Source: Pseudomonas umsongensis (GTDB taxonomy: Bacteria; Pseudomonadota; Gammaproteobacteria; Pseudomonadales; Pseudomonadaceae). Taken from it: a DNA stretch of 64,000 bases. The stretch spans positions 392,847-456,846 of the forward strand of contig NZ_NIWU01000005.1 in assembly GCF_002236105.1 (NCBI RefSeq), in the 5' to 3' direction. Made by a program: the position numbers and the translations under genes. The notes below the pieces were generated by a model. That model was not told the DNA's origin and did not search any database. It was given only the letters and a program-made list of their open reading frames with translations. This document shows, piece after piece, positions 53,904 through 62,028 of the stretch (the first letter of the stretch is position 1; each line of letters starts with the position of its first letter).

Positions 53904-54727
53904 TTCGCCTGGTAAATAATCCCCGGGCTGCATTGGACCATCTGGTAATGGTCCGGCAATCCGTTCAGCGCTTCGGAAGCACCGAGGAACAGATAACCTC
54001 CCGGCTTCAACGTGCTGTGAATGCGCAAAAGGATGTCCTTCTTCACTTCGGCGGAGAAGTAGATCAGCACATTGCGACAGAACACGATGTCGAACTTGCC
54101 AAGGCCGGCGTAGCTGTCCAGCAGGTTGAACGAGCGAAACTCGACCCTGCTCTTGATCGGCGCCTTGATGGCCCAGCGCCCCGGCCCCTTGGGGTCGAAA
54201 TAACGCTGCAGCCGCTCGGGAGACAAGCCGCGACCGATGGCCAGGCTGTCGTACTCGCCGGTCTTGCAGTTGTTCAGCATGGTGCCCGACAGGTCGGTGG
54301 CAACGATCTGTACGCCCATTCTCAACTGCCCGGCATTGAACCGCTCGAACTCATCGATGGACATCGACAGCGAATACGGTTCCTGACCCGACGAGCAGGC
54401 CGCCGACCAGATCCGCAGACGCTGGCCGGGGCTGGCCTTGATCGCTTCGGGCAGCACCTTGTTTTTCAAGACTTCAAACGGATAGGTATCACGAAACCAC
54501 AGGGTTTCGTTGGTCGTCATTGCATCCACCACCATCTCGCGCAACCCGCTGCGCGGCTGGGTCTGAATGCGCTGGACCAGCTCACCCAGGGACTTGATGC
54601 CTTGCTGCTCCATCAGTTTGTTGAGACGGCTGGAGACTAGATATTGCTTGTTTTCACCGAGCAAAATGCCACAGGCTTTTTCCAGGAACACCCGGAACTG
54701 TTCGAAATCCAAATTACCCGTAGACAA
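53900..54727 (-). CDS. cheR: Chemotaxis methyltransferase CheR
   Basis: A 275-residue SAM-dependent glutamate methyltransferase for chemoreceptors. The N-terminal helical domain (NLDFEQFRVFLEKACGI) precedes the SAM fold with RIWSAACSSGQEPYSLSM, FDIVFCRNVLIYFSAEV and GGYLFLGASEAL. TTG start with GAGGCGG upstream, matching the known N-terminus. It follows cheV by 46 bases. The last codons lie in the long inverted repeat. Confidence 0.96.
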   Translation of the reverse strand: MSTGNLDFEQFRVFLEKACGILLGENKQYLVSSRLNKLMEQQGIKSLGELVQRIQTQPRSGLREMVVDAMTTNETLWFRDTYPFEVLKNKVLPEAIKASPGQRLRIWSAACSSGQEPYSLSMSIDEFERFNAGQLRMGVQIVATDLSGTMLNNCKTGEYDSLAIGRGLSPERLQRYFDPKGPGRWAIKAPIKSRVEFRSFNLLDSYAGLGKFDIVFCRNVLIYFSAEVKKDILLRIHSTLKPGGYLFLGASEALNGLPDHYQMVQCSPGIIYQAK

Positions 54728-54773
54728 TGCTGCCGCCTCTAAAATCGTGTTGACTGCCGGGGGCCGAACGCCC

Positions 54774-55706
54774 CTAGCTGATGTCTGCTGCCTTGATCCG
54801 GTCGACTACCCGGGATGCCAGGTCATCAGGACGGAACTTGGCCAGGAAGTCATCGGCACCGACCTTCCTGACCATCGCCTGATTGAATACACCCGACAAC
54901 GAAGTATGCAGGATGATATGAAGCTTTTGCATGCGAGGGTCGTTGCGGATCTCCGCCGTGAGGGTGTATCCGTCCATTTCCGGCATCTCGATGTCGGAAA
55001 TCATCATCAGGAACTCCTCCTCTGGCCTCTTGCCCTCGTCGACCAGTTTGCGCAGGTAATCCAGCGCTTGGCGACCGTCGTTCAACGCCACCACTTCAAC
55101 ACCGACCGTTTGCAGGCACCGGGTGACCTGTTTGCGCGCCACTGACGAATCATCGACCGTCAGCACGCGCAAGGAGAGCGCCTTGTGCTGGGTCTCGACA
55201 TCCACCACGCCAGCGGAGATCGCTTCCGGGGTCGGCGCCACTTCCGCCAGTACCTTTTCGACGTCGATGATTTCCACCAACTGGTTGTCGACCCGGGTCA
55301 CCGCCGTCAGGTAGTGATCACGTCCGGTGCCCTTGGGTGGTGGATGAATCTCCTCCCAGTTCATGTTGACGATGCGTTCCACCGAGCGAACCAGGAATCC
55401 CTGGGTCTTGGTGTTGTACTCCGTGATGATCACGAAGGGGTTGTTCTTGTCCTTCAAGCCACCGGAACCGGTCGCCATCGCCAGATCAAGGATCGGAATG
55501 GTCGCCCCCCGAATATTTGCCACGCCACACACGACAGGACTGGACTTGGGCATCAGCGTCAGTTTGGGGCATTGCAGCACCTCCCGCACCTTGAACACGT
55601 TGATCCCATACAGCTGCTGGCCGTCGAGACGGAACAACAGCAACTCAAGGCGATTTTGCCCCACCAGTTGCGTGCGCTGGTTCACCGAATCCATTACACC
55701 AGCCAT
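54774..55706 (-). CDS. cheV: Chemotaxis coupling protein CheV
   Basis: A 310-residue hybrid of a CheW-like domain (about 18-165) and a receiver (about 178-305) with the phospho-Asp in LMMISDIEMPEMDGYTL. It couples receptors to CheA and acts as an adaptation module. In PAO1 cheVR is FliA-dependent, and a weak FliA-like site lies upstream. Divergent from flgA. Confidence 0.95.
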   Translation of the reverse strand: MAGVMDSVNQRTQLVGQNRLELLLFRLDGQQLYGINVFKVREVLQCPKLTLMPKSSPVVCGVANIRGATIPILDLAMATGSGGLKDKNNPFVIITEYNTKTQGFLVRSVERIVNMNWEEIHPPPKGTGRDHYLTAVTRVDNQLVEIIDVEKVLAEVAPTPEAISAGVVDVETQHKALSLRVLTVDDSSVARKQVTRCLQTVGVEVVALNDGRQALDYLRKLVDEGKRPEEEFLMMISDIEMPEMDGYTLTAEIRNDPRMQKLHIILHTSLSGVFNQAMVRKVGADDFLAKFRPDDLASRVVDRIKAADIS

Positions 55707-55756
55707 GCCTGACTCCTACGCCAACGCTAAGTGTTGTTGCGACGCGCCTTCTTCAC

Positions 55757-55781
55757 TAAACGGCACGGCGCTTGCTTTTTA
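55757..55781 (-). promoter_or_regulatory. Possible FliA promoter of cheVR
   Basis: Minus-strand TAAA then 13 bases then GCCGTTTA. The family pattern is TAAA-N15-GCCGATAA, so spacing is two short. It overlaps the flgA promoter. Confidence 0.35.
55761..55776 (+). promoter_or_regulatory. Sigma-54 promoter of flgA
   Basis: CGGCACGGCGCTTGCT fits TGGCACG-N4-TTGCW with one change. Its start point would fall at about 55787, next to the assigned flgA ATG. Confidence 0.8.
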
Positions 55782-55787
55782 CATGTC

Positions 55788-56549
55788 ATGAACTCAGAAC
55801 CGACATTATTCCGACGCCTGACCACCCGCTGCCGCCAATGGCTGGGGGTGTTGTCGGCTGTTTGCCTGTTCAACGCTGGCAGCCCTGCCCTTGCTGACGC
55901 GGTTACCTTGCCTGACATGCTTATCGGCGTCACCCAGGGCTTTCTTGAATTCACCGTAGAGGACTATCTGGCGACCAGTCAAACCCAGGGTCGCTATGAA
56001 ATCCAGGTAAACCCGCTCGATCCGCGTCTGCGCATGCCGATGTGCGACAAGGAATTGACAGCCACGCTGGAGAGTCCGGCCAAGCCCTTGGGCCGCGTAA
56101 CGGTCAAGGTTCGCTGTGAGGGAACATCCCCCTGGACAGTCTTCGTGCCCGCTCAAGTACGCCTGTTTCGCGAGGTCGTCACGACCACCCGGCCACTGCG
56201 CCGCGCCGGTATTATCGAGCCGCAGGACGTCATGCTGCGTGAGCGCGATATCAGCCTGCTTAACCAGGGGTACCTGACTGCCGTGGACCAGGCTGTCGGG
56301 CAGCGACTTACCCGACCAATGGTCAACGATCAGGTCATCAGCCTGGTGCACATCGAACAAGCGGAAGTGATACGCAAGGGCGACCAGGTAGTGATTACCG
56401 CCCGCAGTGGTACGCTCAGCGTGCGAATGCCCGGCGAGGCATTGGCCAGTGGCGGCCTGAGCGAACAGATTCGAGTCAAGAATCTCAATTCCAAACGGGT
56501 CATCAAGGCACAGGTGATCGCACCAGGCCAGGTGGAAGTGTCCATGTAG
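55788..56549 (+). CDS. flgA: Flagellar P-ring chaperone FlgA
   Basis: A 253-residue periplasmic protein needed for P-ring assembly. A long signal sequence (WLGVLSAVCLFNAGSPALA-D) precedes a SAF-type domain with VTTTRPLRRAGIIEPQDVMLRERD and VGQRLTRPMVNDQVIS, and a C-terminal RVKNLNSKRVIKAQVIAPGQVEV. The ATG at 55788 has no Shine-Dalgarno and lies at the predicted sigma-54 start point. An in-frame GTG near 55848 would leave a shorter signal peptide. The start is therefore uncertain. Confidence 0.92.
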   Translation: MNSEPTLFRRLTTRCRQWLGVLSAVCLFNAGSPALADAVTLPDMLIGVTQGFLEFTVEDYLATSQTQGRYEIQVNPLDPRLRMPMCDKELTATLESPAKPLGRVTVKVRCEGTSPWTVFVPAQVRLFREVVTTTRPLRRAGIIEPQDVMLRERDISLLNQGYLTAVDQAVGQRLTRPMVNDQVISLVHIEQAEVIRKGDQVVITARSGTLSVRMPGEALASGGLSEQIRVKNLNSKRVIKAQVIAPGQVEVSM

Positions 56550-56653
56550 GATTTACTGTGGGTGAAGATGTGGCGCCGGCCTCGGCGGTTCCCTAAACTG
56601 TGTGCCAGGCACGGCAAGCGCTGGCGCGCGCAAGCTCATTTGATCAATGAGCC

Positions 56654-56680
56654 TAAAGTTTTTCAGGGAATGGCCGAAAA
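56654..56680 (+). promoter_or_regulatory. FliA (sigma-28) promoter of flgMN
   Basis: TAAA, 15 bases, GCCGAAAA: spacing and -10 fit the FliA pattern TAAA-N15-GCCGATAA. It ends 36 bases before flgM. Confidence 0.85.
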
Positions 56681-56715
56681 CATGGCAAGCGTCCAAATTC
56701 CCAGAGGTTTTTAAC

Positions 56716-57042
56716 ATGGTTATCGATTTCAGCCGATTGAACAGCTCCCCGTCAGTCACGGGCAGTACACGTACCAGCGCCGCCAGGGAAACCGCCGAAT
56801 CCGGCAAACCTGCCGAGCCTACCTCCGCGGCCGAACAGGCCAGTACCGTCAAAAGCGGGGAGTCGGTACATCTGAGCAATGAGGCGCAACAGTTGCAAAA
56901 GATCTCCGATACGCTGCGTGATCAGCCTGTCGTCGACAAATCCCGCGTGGCTGAGTTGAAAGCAGCTATCGCCGATGGCAGCTATAAAGTCGACAGCAAC
57001 CGTGTAGCCAGCAAACTGCTCAACTTCGAAGCCCAGCGCTAG
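56716..57042 (+). CDS. flgM: Anti-sigma-28 factor FlgM
   Basis: A 108-residue inhibitor of FliA. The N-terminal half is low-complexity and probably unfolded (Ser/Thr/Ala/Glu-rich, residues 8-45). The C-terminal sigma-binding helices are VHLSNEAQQLQKISDTL and VDKSRVAELKAAIADGSYKV. It is secreted once the hook is done, which frees FliA. ATG at 56716. First gene of flgM-flgN. Confidence 0.94.
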   Translation: MVIDFSRLNSSPSVTGSTRTSAARETAESGKPAEPTSAAEQASTVKSGESVHLSNEAQQLQKISDTLRDQPVVDKSRVAELKAAIADGSYKVDSNRVASKLLNFEAQR

Positions 57043-57090
57043 GCCTAGGCCCGCGCCAGGCTTTTGGACGCTTAAACCCCAAGGCCAGCC

Positions 57091-57558
57091 ATGCACGACA
57101 CTAATTTACTGCAACTGATCACCGACGACCTTGCTCCAGCGCAACGCTTGCTGGAATTACTGCAAACCGAATCCCTCGCCCTGCACGGCCGCGACATGCG
57201 GTTGCTGGAAGAAATTCTGGCGCACAAGCAGGCATTGGTCATCGAACTCGATCAGCATGGCCGCAGACGCAGTGAGATTCTCGCCAGCCTCAACTTGCCA
57301 GCCAACCGCAGCGGTCTGGAGCAACTGGCCAGTCAATCGAGCATTGGTCAAGAACTGCTGGTGCAAAGTGATGCGCTGACCGACCTGTTGGCTCAATGCC
57401 ACGCCGCCAACGCCGACAATGGACAGTCGATCCTTGTACAGCAGGCTGCCACGGCCACCCAGCTGAGAATCCTTAACGGCGGTGACCAGCCCGCGCTCTA
57501 TGACGCCAGCGGATCATTCTCCCGGTTAGTGAAACCGCGCCCGCTCAGTCAGGCTTGA
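57091..57558 (+). CDS. flgN: Flagellar export chaperone FlgN
   Basis: A 155-residue helical protein of the FlgN type: LLELLQTESLALHGRDMRLLEEILAHKQALV at about residues 20-50, then a long Gln/Leu-rich helix. It chaperones hook-filament junction proteins FlgK and FlgL. It lies 48 bases after flgM, the usual pair (PA3351-PA3352). Confidence 0.88.
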   Translation: MHDTNLLQLITDDLAPAQRLLELLQTESLALHGRDMRLLEEILAHKQALVIELDQHGRRRSEILASLNLPANRSGLEQLASQSSIGQELLVQSDALTDLLAQCHAANADNGQSILVQQAATATQLRILNGGDQPALYDASGSFSRLVKPRPLSQA

Positions 57559-57649
57559 GCCTGTCTATAAGCACGCTCTATCAAGACGCGAAACATGATG
57601 GCAAAATGCCGCTTGCCGTAGTCAACATTTGTCTGGAGATTGATTAACC

Positions 57650-58396
57650 GTGTCCAATGCCTTAAACGCGGAAGATGCTCCGCAGCCTCCCAAGGTGCTC
57701 AGAACGCCCCTGGAGATCTCCGGCAATTTGCGCCAGCTGCTAGACAGCCATGACCCGCTGATCATCACGTTCCACGAGCGCAGCCAGCGCTTCCAGAGCT
57801 ATCTGGTGGACCTCGATCGTGAGCGCAACATGATTGCCCTGGACGAAATGATTCCCCGCGATGGCGAACGTTTCCTGCTGGCCGGCGAACCCTTCAAAGT
57901 CGAAGGTTTTCATGAAGGCGTGCGCATCGCGTGGGAAAGCAATGGCCCGCTGACCATCGACGAATCCAACGGCAGCCGTTGCTACCGTGGCACCCTGCCC
58001 GATGAAGTCGTCTACCACCAGCGCCGCAATGCATTCCGCGCTGCCTTGAAATTGGCCCAACTGGTCAACGTCAATCTGGACGGTGAAAAACTCAAGGCAT
58101 CGATCAGCGGCAAGCTGCTGGACATCTCCGCCACTGGCTGCAAGTTGCGCTTTGAAGGCGATATCACCGGCAGCCTGCAACTGGGTCAGGTTTACGACCG
58201 TTTCAACGCCGATCTGCCTTTCGGCAAAATGACGGCACCGGTTGAACTGCGCTACCTGCACTTTGAAGAAAAGATCTCCACCACTTTCGCTGGCGTTCGT
58301 TTCCACAACATGAGCGGACTGGTGCAACGTCAGGTCGAGCGGTTCGTCTACCAGCTGCAACGCGAAGCGCGGCGCTTCGACAAAGACGACTTCTGA
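57650..58396 (+). CDS. flgZ: PilZ-domain c-di-GMP flagellar brake FlgZ/YcgR
   Basis: A 248-residue YcgR-type protein with an N-terminal YcgR_N beta domain (about 25-120) and a C-terminal PilZ domain. The c-di-GMP motifs are intact: RxxxR in YHQRRNAFRAAL and D/NxSxxG in LLDISATGCKL. It slows motility when c-di-GMP is high. GTG start at 57650 with GGAG ten bases upstream. Third gene after flgM and flgN, as in other pseudomonads (PA3353). Confidence 0.93.
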   Translation: MSNALNAEDAPQPPKVLRTPLEISGNLRQLLDSHDPLIITFHERSQRFQSYLVDLDRERNMIALDEMIPRDGERFLLAGEPFKVEGFHEGVRIAWESNGPLTIDESNGSRCYRGTLPDEVVYHQRRNAFRAALKLAQLVNVNLDGEKLKASISGKLLDISATGCKLRFEGDITGSLQLGQVYDRFNADLPFGKMTAPVELRYLHFEEKISTTFAGVRFHNMSGLVQRQVERFVYQLQREARRFDKDDF

Positions 58397-58411
58397 GGCA
58401 ACGCTTCAAGC

Positions 58412-58450
58412 AAAAACGGGCAGCCCCTTGCGGTGACTGCCCGTTTTTTT
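58412..58450. terminator. Bidirectional terminator flgZ / MFS gene
   Basis: AAAAACGGGCAG and CTGCCCGTTTTTTT around CCCCTTGCGGTGA, between converging genes. Confidence 0.9.
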
Positions 58451-58459
58451 GCCTGAATG

Positions 58460-59824
58460 TCAGGGCCTGGCCTCGGTAAAACTCTGCTCCCTGCCAGAAT
58501 CCGGTTCTTGCGGGGGAGGATCGGTTTCCGGTTCCGGTTCCGGACTCGGATCGGAGGGAAGTGGATTCTGCATCTGATCCTGCACCACCTGCTCGTCCAC
58601 CCTTGGATCCAGCGCCGCCACAAGTGGTGAACTCGACATACTGTCTGGCATGGCGACGTGATGCAGCGGTGCGTCGTCCACCTGATGCAAATTGGTCACC
58701 GCTTTCGGACGAATTCGCCACACCAGCACCAACGCGAAGAAACTGAAGAACGCATAGAGCATCTGGCTGCCGAACAACTTCATCAGCACGCCCGCCACCA
58801 ATGGACCGATGCTGGCGCCAACGCCATAGGTCACCAACAACATCGCCGTCAACGAAACCCGTCGATCGCCCTCGACATGGTCATTGGAGAAGGCCACTGC
58901 CAACGGATACAGGCAAAACTGGACCAACGAGCAGAGGAAACCGGCAACGAACAGGACCTCCAGCGGCACCCGCTCCATGATCGCCAACGGCAAGGCAGCC
59001 AACGCCAGGCTAAACGCAAAACAGCGAATCAACAGCGCCCGATCATAGCGATCGGACAACCATCCCAACGGCCACTGCACCAGCAACCCGGCAAAAATGC
59101 AGCTACCCATGAACAGGCCGACCTGCTCCGTGGACAGCCCTTGCTGGGAGGCGTACAGCGGTGCCAGACCGTAGAACGAGCCGACAATCAGGCCTGCGCC
59201 CAGGACGGTACTCAATGACTGTGGCACCCGCTTGATAAAGAACCGCGGCTCCATCGGTGCGGGATGCAAAGGCGCCGGGTGAATCCGTCGGGTCAGGGCC
59301 ACCGGCACCAGGCAAAGCGTGAAACATAGGGCTACCAGCATCAGCAGTTCCAACCCCAGCCCCGGGTGCATGACCAGAATCAACTGACCCAGCACCAACC
59401 CCAGGTAGGAGGCGATCATGTATCCGCTGAACACCAGGCCGCGCTGCTTGGCATCGGCCTGCTCATTGAGCCAGCTCTCGATGACCATGTACTGGCACAT
59501 CATGCCGAGACCGACGATCACCCGCAGGAACAACCAGGCAGGCAACCAGTCCACCAGGCCATGGCCCAGCACCGCCGCGCCGACTATCCCGGCGCAGGCC
59601 GAATAGGCTCGAATATGCCCGACCCGGGCTATCAACCGATGGCCGATCTTGCCGCCCAGCACCAGGCCGAAATAGTTGGCAGCCATCAACGCACCGACCC
59701 ACAGGCTATCGACATGATCGGCAGCCAGGCGCAAAGCCAGGTAAGTACTCAGCAGGCCCGAGCCGATCAACATCATCAGCGACGCGAAATAAAGCGCTCG
59801 AAAGGACTTCCAGATTAGGCGCAA
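58460..59824 (-). CDS. MFS transporter with acidic proline-rich tail
   Basis: A 454-residue major-facilitator protein with twelve hydrophobic helices in the first 385 residues (A-type motif GKIGHRLIARVGHIRAYSA; LGWLSDRYDRALLI). A C-terminal tail of about 65 residues follows, including NPLPSDPSPEPEPETDPPPQ. TTG start at 59824 with AAGGAG upstream. The substrate is unknown. In PAO1 a similar gene lies next to the glutamine-synthetase-like PA3356, as here. Confidence 0.88.
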   Translation of the reverse strand: MRLIWKSFRALYFASLMMLIGSGLLSTYLALRLAADHVDSLWVGALMAANYFGLVLGGKIGHRLIARVGHIRAYSACAGIVGAAVLGHGLVDWLPAWLFLRVIVGLGMMCQYMVIESWLNEQADAKQRGLVFSGYMIASYLGLVLGQLILVMHPGLGLELLMLVALCFTLCLVPVALTRRIHPAPLHPAPMEPRFFIKRVPQSLSTVLGAGLIVGSFYGLAPLYASQQGLSTEQVGLFMGSCIFAGLLVQWPLGWLSDRYDRALLIRCFAFSLALAALPLAIMERVPLEVLFVAGFLCSLVQFCLYPLAVAFSNDHVEGDRRVSLTAMLLVTYGVGASIGPLVAGVLMKLFGSQMLYAFFSFFALVLVWRIRPKAVTNLHQVDDAPLHHVAMPDSMSSSPLVAALDPRVDEQVVQDQMQNPLPSDPSPEPEPETDPPPQEPDSGREQSFTEARP

Positions 59825-59884
59825 CGAGCGACTCCTTGCAGTGGGTGACGGGCTATTAAACGATAGCCCGGTGTCGACATTTCA

Positions 59885-61228
59885 TCAGGCCTGGGCGGCC
59901 AGGACACGCCGTTCCCAGGGAGTAATTTCATCAAGGAAACTGGTCAATTCCATGGTCTTCGAAGCGACGTAGCCTTCGATGAATTCCTTGCCGAACAGTT
60001 CAATTGCCAAATGGCTACGTTTCAGACGCTCAAGCGCTGCATGCAAGGTACAGGGCAATGAAAGTTTATCCGGTACCTGGAACTCACCCTGAACCGGTTC
60101 GTCGGGCTCCAGTCGATGCTCAATGCCATACAACCCGCAGGCCAGGCTCGCTGCGATCGCCAGGTATGGGTTAGCGTCAGCTCCCGGCAATCGGTTCTCG
60201 ACCCGACGAGCGACCGGCGAGCTGGCGGGGATGCGCAATCCAGCCGACCGATTGTCATGGGACCAGCAGGCATTATTCGGTGATGCAAAGGGATGGCACA
60301 AGCGCTGATACGAATTCACGTTGGGTGCAAACAGCGCGGTAAAATCCGCCATGCCGGCTTGCTGCCCCCCTATGAAATGGCGAAAGGCAGCAGTCGGTTG
60401 ACCGGCTTCGTCACTGAAGACATTGCGCCCCGTACCGATCTCTATGATGCTCTGGTGAATGTGCATCGAACTGCCTGGCGTGTGCGCCAATGGCTTGGCC
60501 ATGCAAACCACGATCAGGCCGTGCTTGAGCGCGACTTCCTTGAGTAAATGCTTGAACAGGAATGTCTGGTCTGCCAGCAGCAAAGGATCGCCGTGCAGCA
60601 AGTTGATTTCGAACTGACTGATGCCCATCTCGTGCATGAAGGTATCGCGCGGCAAGCCCAGCGCAGCCATGCACTCATAGACCTCGCGGAAGAACGGCCG
60701 CAGGCCGTTGTTGGAGCTGACACTGAACGCCGAGTGACCTTCCTCGCGTCGACCGTCCAAGCCAGTCGGCGGCAGGAAGGGCTGGGTCGAATCGGTATTG
60801 GGAGCGAAGACAAAAAACTCAAGTTCAGTCGCCACCACCGGTGCAAGGCCCACCGCCGCGTAACGCGCGATGACCGCCTTGAGCTGGCCGCGGGTCGACA
60901 GACTGGAGCTTTCGCCCGACAATTCATCCGCATCACAGATGGCCAATGCCCGAGGTTGCTGGCTCCAGGGCAAGCGGTGGATCTGCGCCGGATCAGGGAC
61001 GAGCGCGAGGTCGCCGTCATCGCAACCGTAAAAGCGTGCCGGCGGATATCCGCCCATGATGCATTGCAGCATCACTCCCCGTGCCATCTGCAAACGACGT
61101 CCTTCGAGGAAGCCCTCGGCAGTCATCACCTTGCCTCGGGGCACGCCATTCAAATCCGGTGTAACGCATTCGATCTCATCAATGCCCGTCAATCGCTGCG
61201 CGAGTGAACCCAGGCCATCGGTTGTCAT
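59885..61228 (-). CDS. Glutamine-synthetase-family enzyme, PuuA-like (PA3356-like)
   Basis: A 447-residue enzyme with the ligase fold of class I glutamine synthetase. ATP/glutamate residues are visible in VATELEFFVFAP, SQFEINLLHGDPLL and SSMHIHQSIIEI, and arginines in CWSHDNRSAGLRIP and RRVENRLPGADANPYL. Shorter than GlnA and without the adenylylation motif. Its relatives are gamma-glutamylpolyamine synthetases (PuuA/PauA) that open putrescine or spermidine breakdown. The amine used is not readable. Confidence 0.88.
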   Translation of the reverse strand: MTTDGLGSLAQRLTGIDEIECVTPDLNGVPRGKVMTAEGFLEGRRLQMARGVMLQCIMGGYPPARFYGCDDGDLALVPDPAQIHRLPWSQQPRALAICDADELSGESSSLSTRGQLKAVIARYAAVGLAPVVATELEFFVFAPNTDSTQPFLPPTGLDGRREEGHSAFSVSSNNGLRPFFREVYECMAALGLPRDTFMHEMGISQFEINLLHGDPLLLADQTFLFKHLLKEVALKHGLIVVCMAKPLAHTPGSSMHIHQSIIEIGTGRNVFSDEAGQPTAAFRHFIGGQQAGMADFTALFAPNVNSYQRLCHPFASPNNACWSHDNRSAGLRIPASSPVARRVENRLPGADANPYLAIAASLACGLYGIEHRLEPDEPVQGEFQVPDKLSLPCTLHAALERLKRSHLAIELFGKEFIEGYVASKTMELTSFLDEITPWERRVLAAQA

Positions 61229-61247
61229 GACGCAATCCTTGTTTTTA

Positions 61248-61272
61248 TACGAGCCGCGAGCGGCAACTCGTA
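61248..61272. other. Hairpin in 5' region of glutamine-synthetase-like gene
   Basis: TACGAGCCG and CGGC-AA-CTCGTA around CGAG, 20-44 bases upstream of the start codon. It may be an operator or an RNA stem. Confidence 0.4.
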
Positions 61273-61335
61273 CAAAATAGGCTCCGCGTGTTCAGAATAT
61301 CAAGCAGGATTCTCAAATATGTAGGCCCCGAGGGT

Positions 61336-62028
61336 TCAAGGAAGATAGAGCCTGAAGACGCCCCCACCCAAAGGACCGCCATTGCTGATTTCCGTGCGCC
61401 CGCCTACGCCGTTACGTTGATGCAGTGCCGCAATCCGACCGGCGAAGTACAGTCCCAGGCCGGTGCTGCCGGTGCTGTGGTTGATGCCCTGCACATACTC
61501 GGCCTGATGCTCGATCATTTGCGCAGGATAACCTTCACCATCGTCGTTGATGGTCAAGACCAACTGCCCGGCTTCGTCGCTGGCACTGATCAACACTGCG
61601 TGACGGGCATAACGGATCGCGTTGTTGATGCTATTGGCCAGTACCGAAGCGATCAGCTCTCGATCAAAGAAACCCAACGGACTCAAGGGATCGACTTCAA
61701 ACGTGGCGGCAATACCGCGGCTGGCGAACACGTCTTGATGACACGCCAATTGCGCTTCGATGAAGTCGTCCAGTTCGTGGTAGGCCGGTTGCAGGGGCAT
61801 CTGGTTGACGCCCAGTTTGTACAGGCCCAGCAACTGCACCAGCATGCCATTGAGGTGCGCGAACTCGAACTCGATCACACCCAGCGAAGGAGTGTGGCGG
61901 GCAGACGCCGGCAAGCTCGCCAGGCATTGGCTGTGGGCCTGCATCAGCGTGGCCAGCGAGTTCTTCATGTCGTGTACGGTGGACGCAATCACCGTCGAGA
62001 AATCCAGTGCCTGTTGGTGTTCGTTCAT
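61336..62028 (-). CDS. Soluble sensor histidine kinase, partner of receiver-TPR protein
   Basis: A 230-residue cytoplasmic kinase with no membrane helix or input domain. The H-box is unusual: VIASTVHDMKNSLATLMQ with H19, DMKN in place of ExxTP. HATPase motifs are ASVLANSINNAIRYA (N), INDDGEGYP (G1) and GSTGLGLYFAGRIAALH (G2). ATG at 62028 overlaps the stop of the receiver-TPR gene (ATGA). With no sensory domain, its signal must come through the partner or another protein. Confidence 0.87.
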   Translation of the reverse strand: MNEHQQALDFSTVIASTVHDMKNSLATLMQAHSQCLASLPASARHTPSLGVIEFEFAHLNGMLVQLLGLYKLGVNQMPLQPAYHELDDFIEAQLACHQDVFASRGIAATFEVDPLSPLGFFDRELIASVLANSINNAIRYARHAVLISASDEAGQLVLTINDDGEGYPAQMIEHQAEYVQGINHSTGSTGLGLYFAGRIAALHQRNGVGGRTEISNGGPLGGGVFRLYLP

